Origin: Eucriotettix oculatus
Taxonomy: Eukaryota; Arthropoda; Insecta; Orthoptera; Tetrigidae
Direction: 5' to 3'
Length of the DNA stretch: 64,000 bases
NCBI GenBank assembly: GCA_034510155.1
Contig: CM067379.1
Location: 29,679,145-29,743,144, forward strand
Part shown: piece by piece, positions 1-12,400 of the stretch
Numbering within the stretch: position 1 is the first letter of the stretch
Layout: every line of letters starts with the position of its first letter
The notes under the pieces: generated by a model
Told to the model about the DNA's origin: nothing
What the model saw: only the letters and a program-made list of their open reading frames with translations
Databases searched by the model: none
Program-made: the position numbers and the translations under genes

Positions 1-402
1 AGAAGAACACCGTGAAATTTAAGTAGCTATTCATATTTAAAATTCACAATTAGCACCATGTTGCAGAATGTTTGTAATCGCTTATTAAAAACTGTTACTT
101 CACTATAGGCTGTCTCAAAATTTTTGACCTGATAAGATCCTAATCTTAAATAATGTTAATATGAAAATGTTCAACATTCCTTGAAGACCAAAACTTTTTC
201 TTAACAAAATTAAAAATAAACAAAATTATTTGATATGTTTGAAAACACTAACAAATATTACTTAAGTCTGTTATAGTGAAGACTCATCAATAAGTTTTCT
301 GAAATGCCTTGGTTAACCTCAATTTATACTCATAACAAACAAATAATGTATACTCCACAAGTTTCATTTTGTAACTATTTACAACTTTAATCTACAACTT
401 AC
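1..402 (-). other. Partial LUBEL intron (towards RING2)
   Basis: AT-rich sequence after the donor at 402. No coding frame, repeat or RNA gene seen. Confidence 0.8.
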
Positions 403-492
403 TGTTTTTCTGCAAGAAGCACATGTAACTGATCTGCAGTCAGGACAAACCAAACGTTTTTGTCGGGGATTGGCAAAGAATCCTGAAGAACA
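403..492 (-). CDS. LUBEL: LUBEL exon, IBR zinc ligands (last visible exon)
   Basis: The acceptor is TTCTTTCAG and the donor AAAACA|GTAAGT; the exon has 30 codons in phase 0 at both ends. CSSGFFANPRQKRLVCPDCR and SVTCASCRKT provide IBR cysteines C1, C16, C19, C24 and C27. RING2 and the catalytic Cys would follow below the window start. Confidence 0.95.
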
Positions 493-3400
493 CTGAAAGA
501 AAAATGGAAAAATATTCATAAAATAGCATATTCCTACTGAATTTTGAATCAGGATTTATGTTTAATTGCCTTTCTATGAATAGAATACCTTAATACACCA
601 TTTAAAATTAGGATCCTGCATGAGAGTACGGTCTCTAAGCTTTCTTTGAAAGAGTTCATGAACTGGAGAATCCAGAAAACTTTTTAACAGAATATCTAGG
701 TTGCTGAAATATTCTAGAGCTTCATCATCATTATTTTGAAGATCAGGTTCTTTACAGAATGGGCAAACTGCATCAGAAATTGTTCGGTCTGTTATCTGAA
801 TAGTGAAATAATTTTTTGCACATTCCTTACAGCAACGATGTACACACTTGAGCATAGAAACCATCTGTAAGTTTCAAATATACAATAAATGATTTAAGTA
901 ATTTATTTGCTTTCATTTTGTATTCAAGGTATTATATATATTATATTATTCAAGGTATTATATATAGTATATACCTGTTTCATTGGATACTTTGCCATGC
1001 ATAATTCACATTCTTGTTGAAGAAATGATATGGCAGACTGTAAACTACAACACTCTTTAGCAGCATTTAAAGCTTCATCTCTTTCAAACTTCATTTCCAT
1101 CAACTGTACTGCAAGTTCGGCTTGATCATATGTTTCCACAAGCCCTTCAGCTAAACACCTTCTGACTTGGCGCTGTTTTTTACAAAATATTTATATTAGT
1201 CATATATGTGAAAAAAGTATATTCATAAAATCAAATAACTTTTTATTACTTATACTTGTATGTGGTTGCTACAACTATTTTAAATATCTTAATTAGAATT
1301 TGATGATATAAACTAAATAGTGAGCCACATTGGCAAAGTAAATATCAGCATATGTTCAGCATTTTGAAAAATGATTTTGATCTGTCACATGGGAGTTCTT
1401 ATTAATTGTTTGTGAGAAATATTCATTTATTAAAATCTGTATATTTTAATTAAAATATTTTGGTATAATTTAACAATATTAAAAACACTATTTGTGTGAT
1501 ACACTATGCTGCTTGTTCCAATGCATAATATACATATGATCATGCCTAGTGTTTTCAAATGGTACTTACAATGGTCTATTAGATGCATAAATTCTTTTTA
1601 TACTTATCTAACCCCAAAAACTGAACAGAAAAACCTACTTTTGCACTTCACCCTAGAAAAACTCAGTCAACATAAGCAGATTGTTTGCGTAACATAATAT
1701 CAAATGTGTATTCCCTGAGAATATTTCCAAATATAGTTTTGTAAATGATGGACATGTTTCGAAGTCTGTCAAAATGATAGGTTCCTTCTAAACAGTTGTA
1801 GAACATCTATTTTTCCTATTTGTGTTATAAGTAAGTGGTATGTGGCAGATCCACAGAGTCTGGATCCTTTCTGTAATTGCCATATCATCATATCAACATT
1901 AAAATGTCAATTACTATCAGAAACTTAAAAATTCCTAAAATAATGAATACAACAGACACATTAGTCAATAAATTTAAGAAAAATCAGAACATACTGGCAT
2001 ATCATGCCTTTTTTTAGATCCTTGTTAAGTACATATAAAAATTAAAATCATTTATCTCATAGATTTAGAAGAGAAAATTTTTTTTAAGTCTGCTCATTGC
2101 ACACATCACATAAATGTATGAAAAAAGCAGAGTGTGCACAAATGTTGTTGTGGTATTCAGTCCTAAGACTGGTCTGATGCAACCCTCCATTCTAACTTAT
2201 CTTATGCAAGCCTTTTCATTTCCACATAACTATCACATCAGTGTGTGCAAATAGCACAGTCATAATTTTTATTAATATTTTCAATTTTTTAAATTCGAAT
2301 TAAAATTTATTTATAACTAAGTTGGCTGTTGTGTTCATGTATTTAATCATAAAGAAAAGTTATTAGTAAAATAAACTGAATATAACTTGTTCACTCTTAA
2401 TTAATTACTATGTTACATGAGGTACACGTTACATCCAACTCTCATAGATTCTTCTTTTACCTATTTTATTTATCTTATACTCAGAATGGTTACATTAACT
2501 GTGTACATATATAATTAAATGCCAGATATTTTTAGTTTTATATGGCAAAGTTCTTTGTTGACACACTTGTGTTTACTTTGCTTTACAGAAGACTTCAAAT
2601 TTTCCTATACTATTAAAAGTTAAGAAGTCAGGAAAAGAATGCCTGATAAAAGTTTTCAATCCTGGTCTCCTAAAATATATTATTTACTTTGACACTGCTA
2701 TATCAATTGTATTCTATTTTTTAATTGATTAAAATTTTCCTTGTTGTTGTTATTAATGGCCTTACAAATGTAACCTCTCAAAATACTGTAAAATTTATAT
2801 AGTTGACAAAAATGTGGCATTTTATAAAAAAAATTATTTAACACCCAGTAGAGACACTACATTTTTACTTAATTATTACCATTCAAATGACAAGATTGTT
2901 TACTAATTGGCAAGACAAGTCTGATTTGCTATTTATTGACACCTTATCTATCTATCCATGTGAAAGAAAATAACTTTTCATAGATTATGAACTGAATATT
3001 TAAGAACATATATGAAAAATTCTCAGAGTAAAACAGAAATCTTTGTATTGATGAAAATCTGTAATGTTTACATAAATCTAATGTACTTGAGAAAAACTGC
3101 AGATAACTTGAATTTATTATTATTTTGTTTTTGTGGTATATTTCCAAAGTCCATTTAATTACTATAAATGTATTAACATTCACCAAAGATTTATTCAAGC
3201 TTGAAAGACTAATAACACAAGTTATTTAAAGGCTGATGATAATTCCTCATTATACAGTTACATTTTTTCGTATATATAAAATATATGTTATCATACCTCA
3301 TAACTAAATGTATCAGATTTTCCTCCAGATGTTGTCTCAGGTACTTCATTTACTGATTCTTCATTTTCTTTGCTTTTTACATTATCAGAAGTATTATTTT

Positions 3401-6400
3401 CAGCAATCAAAATGCCACTTTTAAGGCTTTCTCTCTTAATGTCATCACTATCATCAGCTGTATCTTCCTCCTCTGTAATAAACTCATCATCCTCATCACT
3501 ACTAGCAGAAAGTTGACTTGTGATTGATAACTGTTGCGATAAATTGTCTGTTCCCTTCAAATTCAAATCCAAGATAGTCTTAGAAATATCTTTTGCTTTA
3601 CTACTACTTTCTATTGAGCGTTCACCTGATTCACTTTTCATATCAGTATTGTGTTGATTGACTGCCTCCTTTGAGTCTGTATCTTCAATAGTTTTCTGCT
3701 CTGCATTTTCAGTATCATTTTTTTCTTCAGATTTAGACTGATGAGAACTTTGTGGAATTGGTGGTGCTTGCCGTTTTTTTGGTTTACTTACAACCTCTGC
3801 TTTCTTTTTATTATCACAGTGTGATGCCTGTTGATTTTCTTTTGCTTTACTTTGTGGAAAACTTTTTTGCTCAACTATAACTCCTTGCAAGTTTATGTCA
3901 TTTGGGTCTTCACTGCTTCTGTTATCAATGGTATTACTTTCAATTTGTGCAGAATCTATCTGCGAATCACTTGTTAAATGTAATTCATGAGAAACTGAAG
4001 AACATTCAGTGTCAGAAGAGTTTACTGTGCTTATGGAATGTACATTGTCACCTATTTCTCCTTTATTTGAGGGAATTATTTGTTGCCTTTTTTCATCTGT
4101 TGTATCTAGTTTTCTCACTGGTATCTTTGATGATTGATTTATTCTAACTTGACCTTGCTGGATAGTTGTAATTTGTGCGTCTGTAGATTTCTGCTGTGCA
4201 TGTGTTTTTTCTTGATGCTTTTTAATATTATTTGTGGATGATGTAGATGGAACTACAACAGATTTTGTTTCAATAGATGATACTTTTAGGCGGTTTTGAT
4301 TTCGTTTTGGTGGTATGGGGGGTGCTTTTACAGCCTTTTGAGAAGATTTCACCTGTGATGATTTTTGGTTTCTTTGTGGTAACTTTATCTGTTTTGGCTG
4401 ATGTTTCATTTGGATCTCATTCACAACCTGCTTGCTTACTTTCTTTGCTTGCGTGTTTGAATTAGATTGAAGCAAGGAAGTGTTTATTTTACTTTGGGTA
4501 GTATTTTGTGATGTTTCTTTATTTTCATTTCCCATAGTAACAGTTTCTTTTGCCTTAATTTCAGTTTCCTCCTTTTCTTTGGTTATTGCAGTTGCTGTTT
4601 CACTTACCGCAGAAAGTTCATTTCTATCATTCTGTTTTTCAGTCCTCCCATTTGCTTTCATTTTGTCTATTGTAGTAGTACTTTCTAAATTTTCCTTATA
4701 ACTTGTGCTCTGTCCAACTTTATCTACATTTTCACTGCTGAGTCCTTCCTGAGATAGGGTTTCATTAACAACTTTTTTTATGTGGTCAGCATTAATTTTG
4801 TTTTCTTCACAAGGTGTGTTTTCTTTTTCTTCATAATCTTTAGATATTGTTTCAATTTCCTTGAGATTAGTTGAACATTTATTTTCTACATTTTCATCTG
4901 TGTAATCTTTAGCATTTGGTTTATTTATTACTTTAATTTTACTGACCAAATCAGGAGTAGTAACATTATCTATATTAACTTGTGTTGAATTCTTATGTAG
5001 TATAGTTTCTAATCTATTGAATTGTACAGGTTCCCTTTCCTTACCACCTACATCTTGCATTTTGTGACTTGTTTCATTTTGTTTGTTGATATCTTCTTTG
5101 TTTGTGACCCCTTGGCTTATTAATACCTGTATTTCACCTTTATCTTTACCATTTGAGCTATCAGTCTTAGGTTCATTCTTGTTCTTTGTTTTCAAGGATT
5201 TATTGTTGGATAAGTGGTTTGGCTTTTCAGGATGATTTATGTTTGTGTCAGAATTTTGTATTTCAATAACTGCATCAGTTTTAGCATTAATTTCAAAATT
5301 TTCTTTTGAATTGGTTGTGACATTAATGGACACAGTATCTGCCATCTGTTTTTCTCTAAAATTACTTTTATTTGTCAAATCATCATTTTTAGATGTATTA
5401 TTTTTATTATTGCCGAGGGAATTATTATTTTCAACACAGTCTGTCTTTTCTGAATGTTTGTTATTCACGTTAGAAACATTACTTTCCATAACTTTAGTTT
5501 GCACTAAAGAATTATTATCTATTTCATTTATAGTCTCATTAATATGCATTGGAAGTGGCTCGTAAACAGTGGTTTTAATAGAAGGCAAAAGCAGTTTACT
5601 TTCATTTTGATTTTCAAATTTTTCCTTGTATTTTATATTTTCTTTATGATGTATTCTCTCCATTTGTTCTTCTATCTGATTAATATAATCATCACACTCC
5701 ACCTCCTTTTCATCTTCTTCTTCTTCTTCTTCCTCCTCCTCATCACCATCTTCATCATATTTCACTTCTTTTTCATCTCCTTCTTCTTCTTCTTCCCCAA
5801 ACTCTGCATCTTCTTCCTCCTCTACTTCAGCTTCTTCATCACTATATATTTCATCTTCATATTCTGCTTTGCTTTCAGCATCACTGTCTTCACTTTTTGA
5901 ACTAACAGTCATTTGCTGAACTATCCTCGTTAATTGTTCCAAATCTTTTTGGAGCATTTCAGATTCTGTATTGTCTTGTTCAGCATACCGCGACATCTTG
6001 TTTACTAATAATGTTAATTGATTCATATCATCTTGAAGTATACAAGAATTCCCCTTTGATGAACTTAAAGACATCTGATTAATAAGAACAGACAATTCTT
6101 TCATTTCTCTTTGTAATGTATCAATTCTAGAAGCTGCAGCCTGGTTTTCTTCTTCACTCAAAACTGTATTTTTATCACATTGAACATTATCTGGTAGATT
6201 TTCATCATCAAATTCTGTTACATCTGATGCTGGAGCATCACTGTTTACATCGGTTTCAGAATAATTTACACTGTTTTCTAGACTATCATTTGGAGAAACA
6301 CTAATTGTTTTTAATTGTTGTGCATGGCTGTTTTTGTGATCCACGTCATTTCTTTTTGTTTTCTGCTGCTTATTTGAGAAAATATATGATGAGTTCATTT

Positions 6401-9400
6401 TATTCTTATCTTTTGTTGTTTTAGTTGATGAGTTTATATTTTTCATTGATGTTCCTTCAACTTCATAATGATAAATTTGGCCCCCAATATCAGCTAAATC
6501 TACATCACATACCTGGTGAATTTCCATATTATTTTGAATGTGTTTAGCTGGAAGAATCTTTGTTTCTTTAAACTTTCCAGAAGCATTTCTGCCAGTTTTT
6601 AGTTCTTGTTGGACAGACTCATGAACTGGACTCACCGCTTTACTTTCGTCAGTCAAATCCTCCATGTCCACATCAGAACGTGCATCTACAAAGTCAGTTA
6701 GTGAAGTACTGTCATCTGGAGATAAAAAACTAAAATGGTAAATATTGTATAAAACATAAGGTTACTAAATCATAACACCAATTCAGTATGCAAAAGATTC
6801 CTATTCATGACTACAGTTTCAAACTGTAACAATACCATGTGTTTTGGTTTATTTTCTTATGACAATGTAGATATAAGAAGTAGTTATTGAAATTTAATTT
6901 TACATTATGATATTTATATTAACCTGATTATTAGCATTAAACTATGACAGAACCTCAAATCATTTGTGAACATCTGTTTCACATCTGTTATTCTAAAATG
7001 ATATAACAATTATCAATTGTTATTCAATGAAGATTCAGGATCTCACAACTACACAGTCATCATTCCTGAACATTGAATTTATTAATAAATAGTAAAACAG
7101 CCTATAAGCAAGAAAAAATTAATATAAACTTTATTGACAGTAGTTCCTATGTGACATTTCATTCCTAATAAATTATGTTTCTTAAAAGAAGTTATGTTAA
7201 CACATTTATTTTGTCTTAAAAGAGTAACCACATCATTTTAAAAAAATTACAATTATAAGTAATTGTGCAGTTGTTAATCTTACCTTCGTCAACAGTTTGG
7301 TTCTTGAGTGTAGATTCTGGTAATCTATCAAGTATCCCCAGCTTACCATCAACTAATAAATTCCCACTTTCATTGTCATTTCCAGCAGGAGGCCCCCAAA
7401 TTCTCATGAGAAATGGTTTCAACTGTGTTTTGTTTAGCTCAAGGTATGCAGCTTCCAGATTCCCATGGTTAGCAGTAAGAACTGTTACAATATCCTCCCT
7501 AGTAAAATTTCCTCTTGATAGTAATTCTGCATACTGAAAATTTAATAATAGTACAGTTGTACTAGTCATACAAACTTTTGAAGTGTATATTTTTATTAAA
7601 GACTAATTAATCACACCAGACAATTCATAGGTGGTATTTCTAGGAATGTGAAGAAATGGTGTATAATTTGAAGTAGAAAAAACTTATATTAAATTGACTG
7701 CTTCAAATTGTCAATTTATTTTACTCTTTACTTGATAATTCTAAGTATGTATTCTTGTATGACTAAGTTTGGTTTCAGCTAATTATTTATGATTTTGTGT
7801 ATTATAGTGATAAGCCCCAATAAATTAATATGTTACGGGAAGAAGTGTTCTTTAAAAACATATTTATTTAAGAAAAGACTAATTTTTATTAATAATTAGT
7901 AACATTTTTAATATTTAAGAAAATTTCTTTAATGTATAATGTCACTGCATATTAAATTATGTGAACTATTATTTTCACTTGAACATACTTTCTTTTGACG
8001 TTGCTCAACACATTCTGTCACAGCAGCCCACACGTTGCCTTTGTGATGACGTAATGCTTCACGAGCTTCTGCTACTGAAATTGTTCCAATATTATTTTCT
8101 TTACGTTCATGACCGTAATTGGTTGCTAAAGTTGCTACTGTGTCAATCATATTTTGCCAATTGTCCTGCAACCAAGTAATGGGATTCTTTTCCCCACAAT
8201 GCTCAAGTGCAACTTGCAGATCATCAGTTGTGAAATTATGCTGTTCAGCTTCCTATAGAAAAATTGTTTATTATTCATTTGGCATTCAAACTACTATAGA
8301 TTTGTTGTATAATAGAAAATAAAATACAATAACAAAAACAATATGTGAATAATTGTCTGCATTGAAGGCTCCCTGTCAATTGATGCCTACTATTAATTCA
8401 ATATAAGTCAACTGCTGTTTTCTGCCTTTGAATTATATATAAAATATGAAGCAAGGTGACAAAGTTGAAAAATTCATGGGTTCAGGAAGGTGTCGTTATG
8501 TTTGGCTGATAAAGAAAGCTGGGCAGAGTCTGTAATTAATCTGGTAAATGTTGTGGGAGAAGAGGCAGGTAATGTTTTCTTTGATTTTGTTGTTGGTATT
8601 TGTGAAAGTATTTAGAGGATTGTAGTAGGTTAAAGGGACTCCGGCATTCAAAAAAAGAACACTCTATTACTCCTCAGCCTGGCAACACTATATATCAATT
8701 TAAGTTAATTCATCCACACCTAATGTGAGGAAGTGTCTATACTAGTTTATAAATATAATTGTAAATTTTAGACAGACACGTACTCTAAGTAGTTTAACCA
8801 ACTCCAGCCCTTGACTCTTCATTGCTTCAGTCCTTTCCTTCTGAACTAACTCCTGCAAATTGTTGAAATTGTCAGGACGTTTAAATAGCATTGGATTTTC
8901 AGGAGGTTGTGATAGTGCTCTGTTTCCAAAATGACCACCTCTGAGTCCTGGGTAGTCATTAGTCTGAAAAGTCAACAATATTACATCTAAAACTGGGAAT
9001 TATAAAGCAAGTATTATTTTTTAATCAATATTACAACCAATCACTGAAAACAACACCTCAAGTCTCTGGTTTAATAAACCCCTTATGCAGTACTTTTTAA
9101 AATCTACCTTATACATACAAATACAGTACATAAGCAAACCCTTGAGAAACTACTGAAGCTCTGTGGATCAGCATAAGAAAGACGCCTGTTATCATACTGT
9201 CCAACTTGATGTAAATCTATTTGGCTTCTAGCAAAATCAGACATTGGTGGCATCTGGTGACGACTGTCAACAAACGATCTTCCCCTTGGTTCTTCCTTTC
9301 CTAGTGGTGGTCCGGTGCCACGTTCAGAATACATCATGACTTCTTCATCAAGAAATCTACTCCCAAAATGAGTAGGGCTCAAATCTTGTGATACTGGAGG

Positions 9401-12400
9401 AGGTAGACTCTGGAAAATAGTACTAAATAATGAATCAATGTATCAATTTTGCCAGGGAAGCAATTAAATTATGTTGAGTTAATTCAGGGCCTTACACCTA
9501 TTTAAAAAATAATCAGATACAAATAAACAGCTCACCTAATATCATGGAAATAGTATATAAATTTCTCATAAGATTATAGAAAATAAATGTATGTCCAAAG
9601 CAACTTTGCCACTCCATTTAAGAAATTGAGAACAAAATGCCCACATATGAATTTACAGAAATTAATCTGTCCTAATTGAAAATAATAAATTGAAAAAGGC
9701 AAAAAATACAATACTATGATAAAGCACTTTGATGATGAAAAACCAGGAAGCTATTGTTTTTATTAATTGTTCAAAATCTCTTTGAAAAATGTATTTGTAT
9801 ATATCATAATATTTTGATTGCAGTGACTCCTACTGACATGCACACCACAAAAAAAGGAAGTCTTTTAACATAAAGAAACTGGGCAATAAATGCATCAAAG
9901 AAGAAGTTTATCAGTGAAAGATAGAAGTGGCGTTGGAAGTAAGATTCCTGAGGTGGGCAACCATCACATTAATACGCTAACTGGTAGAGTGGGAGGATCA
10001 CCATCCAGTTCCTGGCTGGCCACTAAAATGTCTACAAATAACTGCATATGATCAAGACAAGAAGTTTAATCTGCAAAGGATAAGGTAGTTCACACATTTT
10101 GATTGTGACAGGTGGACAGCAATGTGATAGGAATTAGATTAGACACATTAACTGGACAACATACTGCATGTTATGAGTAGCCAAGGTAAATAGTGTTTGG
10201 GTTAATCTAGTTTCCACTTCAAAAATCTGAAGATCAAAAGGCAAATAAACCATAAACACAGGACACCAAGAAAATGAAAGAAAAGTAGTTCTGGAATGGA
10301 GAACGGTTGTCAAGATTGTCTTTGTTAGTGAAACTGATCTTAATTTTTGAGGATCATGCATCTCGCAAGTAACTTTTAAGATTTCCACACTTTCCCACAT
10401 AATATTATGACTATTATTTTCTGATATACTTAAACTGTTTATTATTCTCTTGGTTTAGTTTTAAATGACTTCTGAATAAGCTCGAATTATTTGTCGAATG
10501 CACAATTCGATAGATTTGATTTTCAGATTTCCTACTTTTGTAAAATATTGTCCAAAAGTAAATACAGAAGGATCTGTATTTAAGGCTGTAAGGCAATTAT
10601 GCTTATAAACGAAAGAACATTTAGATTGTCAAAATCACTCATGCAATGTGAAATATAGTACCAAATGTTAGTATGAATTCTATTCACAATTCTACAAATT
10701 AAAAATCTAATGCAACACATTCATAAGAGTAGTCCATTTCTCTCACTAGATTATAAAACAAAGCTTCAACTTTTTTAATCATAATTAAATTAGAAATACA
10801 TTTTCAGTTATTTAATAAGAAAATTCCATTTTAGTTGCACATAAACTCTACAAAACCTAATTCTATAAATTCAACTCAAAGTCAAAAAACATAAAAATGG
10901 TAAAATGCTACCATTAATTATCAGGTACAGCAAAAATTTATTATGAGGGTTTATGATCTTTTACAAACTAAATGCATGTCAAAGATATATTTGTTGTTTA
11001 AAAATAACTTCAAGGTGTTGATAGACTTTTGTTTATGAATGATAAATGTTTAATTAAAGTTTGTATGGAAAGGGAAGAAAGAAAAGTGCTGCTTTATATA
11101 ATGTGACTCTCAGCATTACAATTGAGGAAGGAGAAGTATAAGACATATTCCATGTGTTGGTTGGTTGTGTACTGTAAGTCTTCCAAAAATTTGAAGAACC
11201 ACCTGTTCTCAATGGTGATGCCTAGCTTTAATTTTAAGTAAGCCACTACTATTCTTTCCTTTCCACACAAATTGTTTGAATTTCTTTGTCTAATATATTT
11301 GGAATATATAAGATTGCAAAGTCAAAAAATAATAATGAGTCAGAAAATACTTGTTGACTTACCTTAAATTGATAATAGCCATTGACTGGCAACTGTGCCC
11401 ATCTAAAGAAGGGAGTTTAGACTCTTGAAAATTAATATTTTCATACTTCCCTGCCAGTTGATAGCTATTATCAATTTAGTAATGTGACAATGTTCAAATG
11501 TTTCAATTGGGTCACAGAGCTGATGACGTACCTTAAATCAATAGTAAGTGTCACAGAGATGGAAAGACTGGGAAGCAGCAACATGTTAAATTTTCTTAAG
11601 GACAGTGTCTGAACAGCATGGCACCTGGCTGCTCAGCCTTCACTGAGTAAGTGGCCAGACAAAGAAGAAGGGCAGTCAGGTTCTCAAAAATTTGACATGT
11701 AGTTACTTCCCAGCATGGAACACCTACTATCGATTTAAGGTAAGTCATGGACTTTATATACATATCAATTTAGCATGGTAATGTTTTTATGAAATGCAGA
11801 TATAGATAGGAAAGAAATTAGGTGTGATTACCTGAATATGAAAATTGTAGTATATGGTTGGAACAACTTATAAACTTTGAAGGAACTTTTTCCTTTAACG
11901 AAGCCAGCTGTAGTAAAGCATGGGACTTCTCAAAAAAAAGTTAAGCACTCTCTAAATTGGACTTCAAGATTCATATTCATATTATCATCAGCAGTTAGTT
12001 GTAACATTGAGCATATGAGTTTGGAAATAAAGAATTGCAGCACATTTACTTTGTATAAATGTAATTGTGTAGTGCAGAAAGTCAACCTTAAAATTGACAT
12101 AATTGCTGTTAACTAATGATTTTGTTTCTTTTCTGTAAACTTTATAGTTTTATATTTTTAAGGTATATACAACAATAGCTAAAAAGGATAGCATTAAATT
12201 TAAAATCACTCTTTTTATGTTACAATATTAAAGAGAAAGTTGGCAAGCAAATATGTAATTGTAGAAAGCAATAAAGGATTTAATAAGATTATTAAATCAC
12301 TTAAGCAAGCATGATTTTCTTAGTGCTTGAGGCTAATTTTAACTAATTTCTTTCAAAGAAAAGCACAAACAGAGCTTCAAGGGTTAGGTTTGTTAGTTGA

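Noticed and set aside
5239..5900. Plus-strand open frames (108 and 118 codons) rich in Phe and Ile
   Set aside because: They are the antisense of the Glu/Asp/Lys-rich LUBEL exon; the Phe runs simply reflect GAA codons on the other strand.
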